A DNA stretch of 64,000 nt from Propioniciclava sinopodophylli (GCF_004324755.1 NZ_SDMQ01000006.1:62001-126000); one strand, 5' to 3'. Shown: positions 1-12,107, numbered from the stretch's first letter. Made by a program: numbers and translations. Notes: generated by a model not told the origin, from the letters alone.

Positions 1-1171
1 ACTCGGGGTCGGACAGCTTGTGCAGCATCATCACCAGCTGGCGGGCCAGCGACTCCGGCGTCGGGCGCGCGATGGCGCCGTTGACGCCCTCGTCCAGCAC
101 CAGTCGCAGCTCGTGGTCGACCGACACGATCGGCAGCCCCGCGTGGGCGGCCTCGTGCAGCACCAGTGCCTGGGTGTCGGTGAGCGACGGGAACGCGAAC
201 ACGTCCGCCGAGGCGTAGTAGGGGCCGAGCTTGTCGCGCGGAACCTGACCGACCAGTGTGACGCCGCCGCGGGAACGGGCCCGGCGCAGCCGCGTCTCCA
301 GGACGGGCGGCGCGGCGTGCCAGTCGCCGACCACCATGAGCTCGGCCTCCGGGATCTCCTCGCGCACCCACTCGAACGCCTCCAGCAGCAGCGAGACGTT
401 CTTCTCGGCGGCGATCCGCCCCACGTACAGGATGCGGGGGCCGGACGCCGGGGGCAGCGGCTCGCCGGGCGGGAGGGCGTCCGCCCCGTTCGGGACGACC
501 TTGATGTGGCTGCGGGGGGAGAGCTCGCGGACGCGGGTGGCCGTCTTGTCCGACGGCGTGGTGACCAGGTCGGCGGCCTGCAGCATGGCGCGGGCGGCGT
601 TCAACAGGTTGCGCCGGGACATGCCGCGCTTCCAGAACTTCACGCTCATCCAGCGGCGCATGTCCTGCAGGGCGGGGCGCTTCATGCCGTGCGCGGACGC
701 CTTGATCAGGCGGTAGTAGGCGTCGAGGAACGGCGTCAGCAGCGCGTAGTGGTCGGCGTACGCCTCGAAGTCGGTGTGCCACGTGACCATGAGAGGCACC
801 TCGAGGCGGTCTGCCGCCCAGACGCCGAGCATCCCGGCCGCACCCAGCCCGTGCACGTGGATGACGTCCGGCGGGTCGGCGGCGAAGGCGTCCAGCGCCT
901 GCTCGAAGCCCCGCCCGTTCGGCACGGCCATCGGCATGCCCGGTAGGCGGATCGACTTCAGCCGCACCTCGGTGCGCCCAGGCTCCCCGCGGTGGGGGTT
1001 CGGGCCGTCGCACGCGGGCGCCACGACCTGCACGTGGCATCCCGCCTTCAGCAGCTCGCCCTCGAGGAACTGCACGGCGTACAGCAGTCCGGAGTGCCCG
1101 GGCCCGTACATGTCGGTGAAGAGCGCGACCTTGAGGGGGGCCTCCGCGGTCGGGCTTGTCGTCTCGTCCAT
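1..1171 (-). CDS. GT-B glycosyltransferase, family 4 type (3' end cut by window)
   Basis: About 390 residues are visible from an ATG at 1171; the C-terminus runs off the left edge. The N-terminal half has the Rossmann start KVALFTDMYGPGHSGL with a glycine-rich acceptor loop, followed by the DVIHVHGLGAAGM segment typical of GT4 enzymes. The C-terminal half has VVPNGAD, ILYVGRIAAEKNVSLLLEAF and the nucleotide-sugar binding stretch AFPSLTDTQALVLHEAAHAG with the usual glutamate. It should transfer a sugar from an NDP-sugar to a lipid or glycan acceptor at the cytoplasmic membrane face. It resembles the phosphatidylinositol mannosyltransferase / diacylglycerol glucosyltransferase branch, but the substrate cannot be read from sequence. 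It diverges from the SDR gene; the 136-bp gap must hold both promoters. No signal peptide is visible. Confidence 0.88.
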   Translation of the reverse strand, partial: MDETTSPTAEAPLKVALFTDMYGPGHSGLLYAVQFLEGELLKAGCHVQVVAPACDGPNPHRGEPGRTEVRLKSIRLPGMPMAVPNGRGFEQALDAFAADPPDVIHVHGLGAAGMLGVWAADRLEVPLMVTWHTDFEAYADHYALLTPFLDAYYRLIKASAHGMKRPALQDMRRWMSVKFWKRGMSRRNLLNAARAMLQAADLVTTPSDKTATRVRELSPRSHIKVVPNGADALPPGEPLPPASGPRILYVGRIAAEKNVSLLLEAFEWVREEIPEAELMVVGDWHAAPPVLETRLRRARSRGGVTLVGQVPRDKLGPYYASADVFAFPSLTDTQALVLHEAAHAGLPIVSVDHELRLVLDEGVNGAIARPTPESLARQLVMMLHKLSDPE

Positions 1172-1307
1172 CGCTGGGGAGTCTAGGTCACCGGTTGGCA
1201 GTCCTCGAACGGAGCGCACCGGGGGCCGGTGGGGCTCGACTTCGACGAGCTTAGCCATCTTTCGATGACTAGCAGAAACGCTTGACGTCCGTGGTAGACA
1301 GGATGCC

Positions 1308-2213
1308 ATGACCGATCTGCATGCCATCGACCGCACCGCACGATCCCTGACCATCGACGAGGGCGGGTTCCCCGCCCAGGAGCAGCAGCCCCCGGGCCTC
1401 ACGTCCGAGATGGAGCCGCACCCCGACCACGGCGAGGAGACCTGGGTCGGCCGCGACCGGCTCTCGGGCCTGAAGGCCCTCATCACCGGCGGCGACTCCG
1501 GCATCGGCCGCGCCGTGGCGATCGCCTTCGCCCGCGAGGGCGCCGACGTCGCCCTGAACTACCTGCCCGACGAGCAGTCCGATGCCGAGGACACCAAGAA
1601 GTGGGTCGAGAAGGCCGGACGCCGCTGCGTGCTGGTGCCTGCCGACATCAGTGACGAGAAGGCCGCCCGCGCGATGGTCGACGAGGCCGCGGAGGGCCTG
1701 GGAGGCCTGGACGTCCTGGTCAACAACGCCGGCTTCCAGTGGGGACGCCGTGAGCACGGCCTTGCCTCGGTGAAGACCGACGAGATGGACCAGGTCATGA
1801 AGGTGAACCTGTACGCGCTGATCTGGGTCAGCCAGCAGGCGCTGAAGCACCTGGGCAAGGGCTCCAGCATCATCAACGTGAGCTCGATCCAGGCCTACGA
1901 CCCCTCCGAGGCGCTCATCGACTACGCCTCGACCAAGGCGGCGATCAACAACATCACCGTGAACCTCGCCCAGGAGCTGGGGGAGAAGGGCATCCGCGTG
2001 AACGCCGTCGCGCCCGGCCCGATCTGGACGCCGCTGCAGCCGGCCACCAAGAAGGGCGACAGCATGCCGTCCTTCGGCGCGGACACCCCGCTGGGTCGCC
2101 CTGGCCAGCCGTCCGAGCTCGCAGGCGCGTTCGTGTTCCTGGCGAGCCCGCTCGAGGCGTCCTACGTCACGGGCACCGTGATCGGCGTGACGGGCGGCAA
2201 GCCCGTCTTCTGA
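1308..2213 (+). CDS. SDR-family oxidoreductase (YghA / stress protein 39-like)
   Basis: A 301-residue short-chain dehydrogenase. Residues 1-50 form the hydrophilic leader seen in the YghA/YdaD group of longer SDRs. The NAD(P) motif TGGDSGIG follows near residue 61, NNAG lies near 140, and the catalytic Ser...Tyr-Ala-Ser-Thr-Lys set (INVSSIQAY, then DYASTKAA) lies near 188-207. The C-terminus has the SDR signature SYVTGTVIGVTGG. Members reduce aldehydes or ketones with NAD(P)H and are often general-stress genes. It is monocistronic and ends facing the DHOD-like gene across hairpin repeats. The ATG at 1308 is chosen because the protein aligns from its first residues with long SDRs. The substrate is unknown. 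Confidence 0.93.
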   Translation: MTDLHAIDRTARSLTIDEGGFPAQEQQPPGLTSEMEPHPDHGEETWVGRDRLSGLKALITGGDSGIGRAVAIAFAREGADVALNYLPDEQSDAEDTKKWVEKAGRRCVLVPADISDEKAARAMVDEAAEGLGGLDVLVNNAGFQWGRREHGLASVKTDEMDQVMKVNLYALIWVSQQALKHLGKGSSIINVSSIQAYDPSEALIDYASTKAAINNITVNLAQELGEKGIRVNAVAPGPIWTPLQPATKKGDSMPSFGADTPLGRPGQPSELAGAFVFLASPLEASYVTGTVIGVTGGKPVF

Positions 2214-2263
2214 GGCACCTCTGCAGGACCGGGCGACAGGTCTGAGTGCTGTTGCGCCCGCCC

Positions 2264-2398
2264 GTGTGACGAATCTGGCTGACGGTTAGCACGCCCTGGC
2301 GTGCTAACCGTCAGCCAGATTCGCCACACACGGGCAGGACCGTCAGCCAGATTCGCCACACACGGGCAGGGCCGCCAGCCAGATCCGTCGCACGCGGC
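2264..2398. repeat. Hairpin repeat family A, copy 1, with tandem tail
   Basis: Lies between the convergent SDR and DHOD-like genes. Perfect 25-bp arms at 2271-2295 and 2298-2322 enclose a 2-nt loop; the outer flanks 2264-2270 and 2323-2331 extend the pairing imperfectly. The right half is then repeated: a 32-nt unit at 2307-2338 recurs at 2339-2370 and again, degenerate, to about 2398. It probably acts as a bidirectional terminator. The core word CTGGCTGACGG recurs inside treZ near 53616, and a TGACGG-stem relative sits at 33047-33110. Confidence 0.85.
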
Positions 2399-2432
2399 CT
2401 AGAACCCGCACTCAGACCCGCACCACGGCTGG

Positions 2433-3443
2433 CTACAGCGCCCCGTAGCGGGCCTTGGCGTCCTGGATCGCCGAGACGTAGCCACCGCGACGCACGGCCT
2501 CGCCATCCCACATCGTCGGGACGGCGAGCATGCCGCGCACCTGATCCAGCGATGCGAAGCCCTTGCGGACCATCCACGACTGCAGCCCGCCGACGAGCTC
2601 GCGGCTGTAGGACCGCCCGTGCCGGATGAGGGCGGCGGTGGTCATGACCACGTCCGCGCCGGCGAGCAGGTACTTCACGACGTCGTCGGAGGACTCCACG
2701 CCCGAGGTGCCCGCCAGCGAGGCGGTGGTGTGGTTGCGCAGGGAGGCGATCCACATGCGGGGGAGGCGGCCCTCCTGGGGCGTCGACAGCTCGAACCCGG
2801 CGTCCGTCGTGAGGGTCTCGATGTCGATGTCGGGGTTCAGGAACCGGTTGAACAGCACCAGGCCGGACGCCCCGGCGTCCACCAGCTGCAGCGCCACGTC
2901 GCCGACCGAGGAGAAGTACGGCGACAGCTTGACCGACACGGGCACGGACACGGCGTCGGAGACCGCCGAGACGATCTCCAGGTGGCGCTCCACGACGACG
3001 TCGCCGGAGGTCTTCACGTCGCCGGGGACCAGGTAGATGTTCAGCTCGATGGCGGACGCCCCCGCGTCGGCCAGCTCGCGGGAGAACTCCACCCAGCCGC
3101 CCAGGTCGGCCCCGTTCAGGGACGCGATGACCGGCACGTCGACGGACTTGGCCGAGCGCTCCAGCAGCGACAGGTACGAGTAGGCGGCCGAGCGGGTCGT
3201 GATCGGGGTGGTCGGGAAGTAGTCCAGCGCCTCGGCGAACGCGTTGCTCTGCGCGTCGATCAGCTGCTCGTCGCGGGCGACTTCGGCGCGCAGCTGCTCC
3301 TCGAACAGCGAGTAGAGGACGACGGCGGATGCGCCGCCGTCGACGAGGCCCTGCACGCCGGCGACCGTTTGGGACAGGGGTCCGGCCGATGCCACGACGG
3401 GGTGCTCGAGTTCGAGCCCGAGGTAGTGCGTGGTCAGGTCCAT
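2433..3443 (-). CDS. Dihydroorotate dehydrogenase-like flavoprotein
   Basis: A 336-residue FMN-dependent TIM-barrel protein of the DHOD / dihydropyrimidine-dehydrogenase C-terminal type. Visible features are the N-terminal GLELEHPVVASAGPLSQ, the strand VPVIASLNGADLGGW, the AIELNIY segment, VSVKLSPYFSS and the phosphate-binding AGADVVMTTAALI near the C-terminus. It lacks iron-sulfur cysteines. The gene starts 5 bp after the nifJ stop, so it belongs to the gltD-like - nifJ operon, where DHOD-like genes of this kind recur in actinobacteria and some anaerobes. Because its neighbours are not pyrimidine genes, pyrD function is unlikely; a role in flavin-linked electron transfer beside NifJ is inference. 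The start at 3443 is the only ATG placed right after the upstream stop. Confidence 0.88.
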   Translation of the reverse strand: MDLTTHYLGLELEHPVVASAGPLSQTVAGVQGLVDGGASAVVLYSLFEEQLRAEVARDEQLIDAQSNAFAEALDYFPTTPITTRSAAYSYLSLLERSAKSVDVPVIASLNGADLGGWVEFSRELADAGASAIELNIYLVPGDVKTSGDVVVERHLEIVSAVSDAVSVPVSVKLSPYFSSVGDVALQLVDAGASGLVLFNRFLNPDIDIETLTTDAGFELSTPQEGRLPRMWIASLRNHTTASLAGTSGVESSDDVVKYLLAGADVVMTTAALIRHGRSYSRELVGGLQSWMVRKGFASLDQVRGMLAVPTMWDGEAVRRGGYVSAIQDAKARYGAL

Positions 3444-3448
3444 GTCCC

Positions 3449-7015
<3,567 letters not shown>

Positions 7016-7042
7016 GGTGGGTTCCTTGCTCGCGTCGCGCGG

Positions 7043-8680
7043 TCAGCGCTCGGGGATCATCTCGATGGCGTGCACGGGGCACTGCTCGTAGCAGGTGCCG
7101 CAGCCGGTGCACTTGGTGTAGTCGTAGCGGTAGCGCAGGCCCTTGCCGAGCTTGATCACCGCGTCCTCGGGGCACGACCCCAGGCAGCCGTCGCACTCGA
7201 TGCAGTTGCCGCAGCTCAGGCAGCGCCACGCCTCGGTGCGCGCCTGGTCGTCGGTCAGGCCGCCCACGATCTCGTCGAAGTTGAGGCGTTGAGCGACGTC
7301 CAACTCGGGCTGGGTGGTGGCGCGGTCATCGCCCCAGTACCAGAGGTTGAGCTTGTCGAACGTGGCCAGGTCGTTCTTCGGGTTGTCGACGACCGGGCGG
7401 CTCGCCAGCCAGCGGTCGATGACGCGGGACGCCTTCTTTCCGTGGCCGACCCCGACGGTGACCGTGCGCTCGGAGGGGACCGCGTCACCGCCGGCGAAGA
7501 TGCCGGGCACGTCGGTCATCAGCGTGCGGGTGTCGACCTGGACGACATCGCCGTCGAACCGCATGCCGGGGATCTGCTTGAGGAAGCCCGAGTCCGCCTC
7601 CTGGCCCAGGGCCAGGATCACGGTGTCGGCCTCGAGGGTCTCGAAGCGGCCGGTGCCGACCGCCCTGCCGTTCTCGTCGAGCTCCATGATCTCGACCTGC
7701 ATCCGGCCCTCGTCGACCTGGCTGATGGTGCGCAGCCAGTTCATCTTCACGCCCTCGCGGACGGCCTCGTCGCGCTCGCCGGCGTGGGCGGGCATCTGCT
7801 CGGCGGTGCGACGGTAGACGACGATCGACTCCTCCGCCCCCAGGCGCTGGGCTACGCGGGCGGCGTCCATGGCGGTGTTGCCGCCGCCGTAGACCGCCAC
7901 GCGGCGACCGATCACGGGGCGCTCGCCGGAGGCGACGTCGCGCAGGAAGCTGACCGCGTCCACGATGCGCCCGGCGTCCCTGGTCGGGATGTCGACGCGC
8001 TTGGAGAGGTGGGCGCCGATGGCGACGAACACGGCGTCGAAGTTGCCCTGCGCCTGCTCCGCGACCAGGTCGGTGACGGTGTGGTTCTGCACGAAGGTGA
8101 CGCCGAGGGCGCGGATGCGGTCGATCTCGGCGTCGAGGACGTCGCGTGGCAGCCGGTACTCGGGGATGCCGTAGCGCATCATCCCGCCGGGCAGATCAGA
8201 GGAGTCGTGCACCTCGACCTCGTGGCCGAGCATCGCGAGGTGGTAGGCCGCCGACAGGCCCGAGGGGCCCGAGCCGATCACCAGCACGCGGCGTCCGCTC
8301 GTGCGAGCCGGGGCCTGGAACCGCCACCCCTGCTCGATCGCCAGGTCGCCCAGATAGCGCTCGACGGAGTGGATACTCACTGCGCCGTCCAACTCGACGC
8401 GGTTGCAGGCCGTCTCGCACGGGTGGTAGCAGACGCGGCCGTGGATGGCGGGGAAGGGGTTGTTGCGGGTCAGTTCCCGCCAGGCGCCCTCGTCGTCCTT
8501 GGCCTTGACCAGCCGCAGCCACTCCTGGATGTTCTCGCCCGCCGGGCACGCGTTGTTGCAGGGGGGCAGAAGGTCGACGTAGATCGGCATCCGCACGCGG
8601 GTGGGGCCGACCCGGCCGGTGGACGCCCCCAGGTCGGGCAGGTGCGTCAGATTGCTGCGGGGCGCGGGCTGCTGGTCCAT
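7043..8680 (-). CDS. GltD-like NAD(P)/FAD oxidoreductase with C-terminal 2[4Fe-4S] ferredoxin domain
   Basis: 545 residues. The N-terminus has the GltD-type cysteine cluster (CNNACPAGENIQEW and CYHPCETACNR). Two dinucleotide folds follow: FAD (VLVIGSGPSGLSAAYHLA near 131) and NAD(P)H (VAVYGGGNTAMDAARVA near 263). The C-terminal AGGDAVPSERTVTVGVGHG completes FAD binding. A bacterial ferredoxin domain closes the chain (CLSCGNCIECDGCLGSCP and CTGCGTCYEQCPVHA). Glutamate synthase small subunits lack this tail and no gltB is present. With nifJ 27 bp downstream, it more likely moves electrons between NAD(P)H and the ferredoxin used by NifJ; that is inference. First gene of the three-gene operon, preceded by a palindrome at 8717-8731. 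Confidence 0.9.
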   Translation of the reverse strand: MDQQPAPRSNLTHLPDLGASTGRVGPTRVRMPIYVDLLPPCNNACPAGENIQEWLRLVKAKDDEGAWRELTRNNPFPAIHGRVCYHPCETACNRVELDGAVSIHSVERYLGDLAIEQGWRFQAPARTSGRRVLVIGSGPSGLSAAYHLAMLGHEVEVHDSSDLPGGMMRYGIPEYRLPRDVLDAEIDRIRALGVTFVQNHTVTDLVAEQAQGNFDAVFVAIGAHLSKRVDIPTRDAGRIVDAVSFLRDVASGERPVIGRRVAVYGGGNTAMDAARVAQRLGAEESIVVYRRTAEQMPAHAGERDEAVREGVKMNWLRTISQVDEGRMQVEIMELDENGRAVGTGRFETLEADTVILALGQEADSGFLKQIPGMRFDGDVVQVDTRTLMTDVPGIFAGGDAVPSERTVTVGVGHGKKASRVIDRWLASRPVVDNPKNDLATFDKLNLWYWGDDRATTQPELDVAQRLNFDEIVGGLTDDQARTEAWRCLSCGNCIECDGCLGSCPEDAVIKLGKGLRYRYDYTKCTGCGTCYEQCPVHAIEMIPER

Positions 8681-8716
8681 CGCTCAACCTCCGGTGGTGA
8701 CGAGTCTGGGCGCAAC

Positions 8717-8731
8717 ACTACCTCTTGTAGT
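8717..8731. promoter_or_regulatory. Palindrome upstream of the nifJ operon, candidate operator
   Basis: Perfect inverted repeat ACTAC-N5-GTAGT, 37 bp upstream of the GltD-like ATG, within the only promoter-sized gap before the operon. The same half-sites (ACTAC / GTAGT) occur with an 8-bp spacer between cydA and the BlaI-type regulator at 22113-22130. A shared redox-responsive regulator is possible, but the spacer length differs, so the link is speculative. Confidence 0.45.
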
Positions 8732-8779
8732 AGAAAACGCGACAGTCGGAGACCGGGGCAAGTGCCGATGGGCGAGGGG

Positions 8780-9334
8780 TCAGGCCGTGCGCACCATGCG
8801 GACCATGTCCATGTCGCCCCAGCCGGGGCCCGAGCGGCCGATGAACCCGTCGGGGGCGAAGCCGTTGCGCTCGTAGAACCGCATGGCCGACTCGTTGGCC
8901 GCGATCACCCACAGGTAGGCGGGGCGGGCGCGCAGGGCGGTGTCCAGCAGGCGTTGGCCGAGGCGGGCGCCGCGCAGGTGCGGCATGACGTAGAGAGTGT
9001 CCAGGCACCACGCGGCCCCCGACGGGCGCCAGGCGTCGCCGAACAGGTCGTGCTCCCATTCCCCCACCCCGCGGAACGCCGCCGCGAGGCCGGCCACGGC
9101 GCCGCGGTCGGTGCGGGCCACCCAGTGGGTGGCCTCCGGCTCGCGGCCGGACGCCCGGGCCGCGGCCGCGGCGTCCACCGCGTCGTGCAGATCGGCGACC
9201 CGCCGGTCGTACGTGCCCCACAGCGCGGCGGCGTGGCCGCCGTCGGCGACGTGGGCGTAGCTGACGTGCTGCAGCGCGATGTGGGCGCGGACGACGTCGC
9301 TGACGTCGTCGTGGGTGACGGGGAGGATCGTCAC
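8780..9334 (-). CDS. GNAT-family N-acetyltransferase
   Basis: 184 residues from a GTG start at 9334. The acetyl-CoA binding region is visible as LDTLYVMPHLRGARLGQRLL, followed by the ANESAMRFYERNGF motif B that closes GNAT folds. The GTG start overlaps the stop of the upstream thiamine-binding gene by 4 bp (GTGA), which argues for this start and for translational coupling. The protein should acetylate an amine on a small molecule or peptide in the cytoplasm; the substrate is unknown. No membrane segment or signal peptide is seen. It ends about 50 bp before the palindromic promoter region of the nifJ operon. Confidence 0.87.
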   Translation of the reverse strand: MTILPVTHDDVSDVVRAHIALQHVSYAHVADGGHAAALWGTYDRRVADLHDAVDAAAAARASGREPEATHWVARTDRGAVAGLAAAFRGVGEWEHDLFGDAWRPSGAAWCLDTLYVMPHLRGARLGQRLLDTALRARPAYLWVIAANESAMRFYERNGFAPDGFIGRSGPGWGDMDMVRMVRTA

Positions 9335-9624
9335 AGGTGCTGCTCCAGGCGCTGGAGCTTGCCCTCGAGCTCCCCGGTGTGGCCCGGGCGGATGTCGGCC
9401 TTGAGCACGAGCGAGACCCGGGGGCCAAACTGCCCGACGGCCTCGGTGGCGCGGCGGACGACGTCGAAGCACTCGTCCCACGTGCCCTCGATGGTGGTGA
9501 ACATGGCGTCGGTGTGGTGCGGCAGACCGGACGCGCGGACCACCCGGACGGCGGCCGCGACAGCCTCCGCGACCGAGTCGCCGGTGGGGCCACCGGAGGG
9601 GGCGACGGAGAAGGCAACGAGCAT
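9331..9624 (-). CDS. MTH1187 / YkoF-type thiamine-binding protein
   Basis: A 97-residue protein beginning MLVAFSVAPSGG, the typical start of the MTH1187 (DUF77) family. Other family marks are the SVAEAVAAAVRVVR helix, the central TDAMFTTIEGTWDECFDVV stretch and the PRVSLVLKADIRPG strand. These small ferredoxin-like-fold proteins form tetramers and bind thiamine or a related hydroxymethylpyrimidine compound. The start at ATG 9624 gives the normal family length; upstream in-frame sequence to about 9900 lacks family similarity. It is translationally coupled to the downstream acetyltransferase by GTGA. No TPP-riboswitch-like leader is apparent. Confidence 0.88.
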   Translation of the reverse strand: MLVAFSVAPSGGPTGDSVAEAVAAAVRVVRASGLPHHTDAMFTTIEGTWDECFDVVRRATEAVGQFGPRVSLVLKADIRPGHTGELEGKLQRLEQHL

Positions 9625-9863
9625 GTTCCCATCGTAGGAGGGAATGCGTGGCCTTTTGTTGCACGGGCTCCGGGCCCCGACGGCGCACTTCCTGCGTCCG
9701 TCGATGTCAACCGATGGCAACTTGCGGCGTTCTGCGGCGGAACGGTGTGCGCGTGGTGATACTGCTCGTAGCCGAGCGAAGGCCCGCGCCGCAGGAGCCG
9801 TGTGGACGGTAGCGGGACGGTTCGGCGAAGAACAGGTTTTCATCGAAGAAAGGTTCTGGGCAG

Positions 9864-11333
9864 ATGCCTGACAACAACTACCGCCCCGAGGGCGATCCAC
9901 TGGGCGGGTCGACCCAGGTTCCCGGCACCGATGACATGGCCGCCGTGACCCCCGCCGGCGTCACGGTCGTCGACGGCGACGAGACCGACGACGAGAGGGA
10001 CTTCGTGCCGCCGAAGGGGCGCGTGGGCGCCACCATCGCGCTGGGCGTCTCGCAGTCCATCGACAACTCCGAGGGTGGCGTCTCCAAGACGTTCTTCCCG
10101 CAGATCATGAACGCGTTCGGCCTCTCAGACGCCGAACTCGGTCTGCTGAACGCCCTCGGCAACGCCGCTCGCATGATCTTCGGCCCTGTCTGGGCCATGC
10201 TGGCCGACCGCTTCGGCCGCAAGCTGATCCTCTTCATCGTCACCGGCCTGTGGGGCGTGTGGACCCTTGGCGCCGCCTTTGCCCAGTCCTGGACGATGCT
10301 GCTCGTCCTGTACGGCATCTCGCTGGTCGGCACCGTGGCGTCCGAGCCCATCCTCAACGGCCTGCTCGGCTCGCTGTACAAGCGTTCCGAGCGCGGCAAG
10401 GCGTTCGGCACCGTCCGTGCGACGTCGGCCGCCCTCGGCTTCGTCATGACCCCGGCGCTCGGCCAGTTCGGTGGCGACCCCAACGGTTGGCGCTACGCCT
10501 TCATCACCATGGGCGTCCTGTCGATCGTCTCCGGCATCCTGATCCTGATCTTCGTGAACGAGCCCAAGAAGGTGGAGAAGGAGAACGCCGACGAGCTCAA
10601 GTCCGAGGCCGGCTTGTTCTCGCTCGCCGATGCCGTCAAGCTGTTCAAGATCCCGACCATCGCCCTGATCGCCCCGATGCTGCTGCTGGTCACCTCACTG
10701 GTGCTCTTCGGCTTCATGGGTCAGGTGTGGGCCCGCGACATGGGCTTCGGCGTGAAGAACGGCTCCTACCTCTACACGGTCTTCCAGATCGGTGCGATGC
10801 TTTCCGCACTCATTGGTGGCTTCCTCGCCGATGTCTTCGTGAAGAAGTTCGGCCACAAGGGCCGCATCATGCTGTTCCAGATCTACGCCGTACTCTTCGG
10901 CTCGATCATCGCGATCACCATGTACTTCTACAAGGTCTGGACGCCCGGCATCCAGTCCGGTGACGGCCAGCAGGTGCTGCAGGACCCGAGCATCGTCTAC
11001 TACGTGCTCGTCTTCCTCATGGGCCTGATCTTCTCCATCGGCTTCTCCGGCTGTGTCCTCCCGATGGTGTCTTCCGTCTGCCCCAAGCAGCTGTCCGCCA
11101 CCTCGTTCGCCGTGCTGTTCTCCCTGATCCAGGGCGGCATCAACGTGGTCTACAGCCTCGTGCTCGGCAACGTGTCCAAGGCGATCGGCAGCCTGCCGCT
11201 CACCATCCTGCTGCTGGTCTCGATCCCGTACTTCATCAACGCGATCTACTTCTTCGTGTTCTACAAGACGTACGAGAAGGATGTGCACCTGCAGGCCGAG
11301 CGCACCGCGCTGATCGAGCAGGGCAAGTTCTGA
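9864..11333 (+). CDS. MFS transporter
   Basis: 489 residues with a hydrophilic, acidic N-terminal tail of about 50 residues and then the major facilitator fold with about 12 membrane segments. The loop 2-3 signature is present as MLADRFGRKLILF, with its partner FLADVFVKKFGHKGR in the second half. NEPKKVEKENADEL marks the central cytoplasmic loop. The codon mix is slightly less GC-extreme than its neighbours, which may indicate strong expression. It is a single-gene unit, with no catabolic or regulatory neighbour to hint at its substrate. The ATG at 9864 follows an AGAAAGG ribosome site about 12 bp upstream. It ends facing the DUF4112 gene across a long palindrome. Confidence 0.9.
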   Translation: MPDNNYRPEGDPLGGSTQVPGTDDMAAVTPAGVTVVDGDETDDERDFVPPKGRVGATIALGVSQSIDNSEGGVSKTFFPQIMNAFGLSDAELGLLNALGNAARMIFGPVWAMLADRFGRKLILFIVTGLWGVWTLGAAFAQSWTMLLVLYGISLVGTVASEPILNGLLGSLYKRSERGKAFGTVRATSAALGFVMTPALGQFGGDPNGWRYAFITMGVLSIVSGILILIFVNEPKKVEKENADELKSEAGLFSLADAVKLFKIPTIALIAPMLLLVTSLVLFGFMGQVWARDMGFGVKNGSYLYTVFQIGAMLSALIGGFLADVFVKKFGHKGRIMLFQIYAVLFGSIIAITMYFYKVWTPGIQSGDGQQVLQDPSIVYYVLVFLMGLIFSIGFSGCVLPMVSSVCPKQLSATSFAVLFSLIQGGINVVYSLVLGNVSKAIGSLPLTILLLVSIPYFINAIYFFVFYKTYEKDVHLQAERTALIEQGKF

Positions 11334-11355
11334 TCCTGCCCTGACCCCCGGCTCC

Positions 11356-11441
11356 GCCCAGGACTCGCCCAACTACCGCCGAGGACTCGTGGTCGTCATG
11401 ACGACCACGAGTCCTCGGCGGTAGTTGGGCGAGTCCTCGGT
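11356..11441. repeat. 86-bp palindrome (22-nt GCCGAG units, family B copy 1)
   Basis: Four 22-nt units, two forward (11356-11377, 11378-11399) and two inverted (11398-11419, 11420-11441), centred at 11398/11399. Bases 11360-11437 form a perfect 78-bp palindrome with no loop; only the outermost unit ends mismatch. It sits between the convergent MFS and DUF4112 genes and can act as a terminator for both. The inner 44 bp recur at 38242-38283. Confidence 0.93.
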
Positions 11442-11450
11442 GATTCTGCG

Positions 11451-11963
11451 TCAGGGGAGGAGCGCGCCGAGGCCGGCGACGATGGCCCAGATCAGCAGGC
11501 CCACCAGCACCAGCGACACCAGCACGAAGCCGACCACCGTGGCGATCGCCATGCCGAGGTAGCCCTTGGCGCTCACGTCGACGTGCTTGCCCTGGGCCAC
11601 GGCCTGTTCCAGCAGGCGGTAGTTCTTGCGGTTCGCCCGGTGCACCACGTCGGCGGCGTCGCCGACGACGGGCACGAAGCCGAGCCCGGTGTCCAGCAGC
11701 AGGTTGAAGCCCATCCGCGCCAGGGTGGGGATCGGGACGCGCTGACGCACGGCGTCCACCATGATGGCGCTGGACAGGCCGGTCCCGATGAGGTCCCCGA
11801 CGCCCGGGATCAGCCCGACCACGGCGTCCGCCCCGATGCCGATGTCCGTGCCGGGGATCTTCACCAGGTCGTCGCTGAAGCGCGCCAGGGCGCGGCTCAT
11901 CGCGATGTCGGGGTAGGCGAGGGGAGCGTGTGGTCGCGGCGAGTCCGAGAGGCGCTTGTTCAC
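11451..11963 (-). CDS. DUF4112-family membrane protein
   Basis: 170 residues. It matches the DUF4112 pattern: an amphipathic glycine-rich region (DAVVGLIPGVGDLIGTGLSS) repeated as NLLLDTGLGFVPVVGDAADV, each half ending in an acidic turn. A single strongly hydrophobic C-terminal segment (IATVVGFVLVSLVLVGLLIWAIVAGLG) should span the membrane. The function of the family is unknown. The gene is alone on its strand between the MFS gene and the siderophore operon; its promoter must lie in 11964-12138. The ATG at 11963 gives a hydrophilic start of about 25 residues before the conserved core. Confidence 0.85.
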   Translation of the reverse strand: MNKRLSDSPRPHAPLAYPDIAMSRALARFSDDLVKIPGTDIGIGADAVVGLIPGVGDLIGTGLSSAIMVDAVRQRVPIPTLARMGFNLLLDTGLGFVPVVGDAADVVHRANRKNYRLLEQAVAQGKHVDVSAKGYLGMAIATVVGFVLVSLVLVGLLIWAIVAGLGALLP

Positions 11964-12078
11964 CCGCCCAGACTAGGCACGACGCCGTCCGCGCACCTCC
12001 GGGCGTCCCCGCACGCGGCCCCGACCGGCGCGCCTCCCACGCCCGCGGCGTCCGGCCCGATGGAATGGGAACCACGGC

Positions 12079-12107
12079 GACCGGGGTACGTATGAGGTAC
12101 CCCGGTC
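12079..12107 (-). terminator. Hairpin downstream of the iron-siderophore operon
   Basis: Perfect 11-bp arms (12079-12089 and 12097-12107; GACCGGGGTAC and its complement) with a 7-nt loop, 32 bp beyond the stop of the leftward ATPase gene. There is no clear U-tract, as is common in high-GC actinobacteria. Confidence 0.7.

Noticed and set aside
9625-9863. TPP riboswitch ahead of the thiamine-binding gene
   Set aside because: No CUGAGA-type TPP motif or matching helices were visible, and the gene's ATG follows its promoter region closely.
9331-9900. Longer version of the thiamine-binding protein starting near 9900
   Set aside because: The added 92 residues lack family similarity and would cover the promoter region and start of the MFS gene; the ATG at 9624 gives the normal family length.
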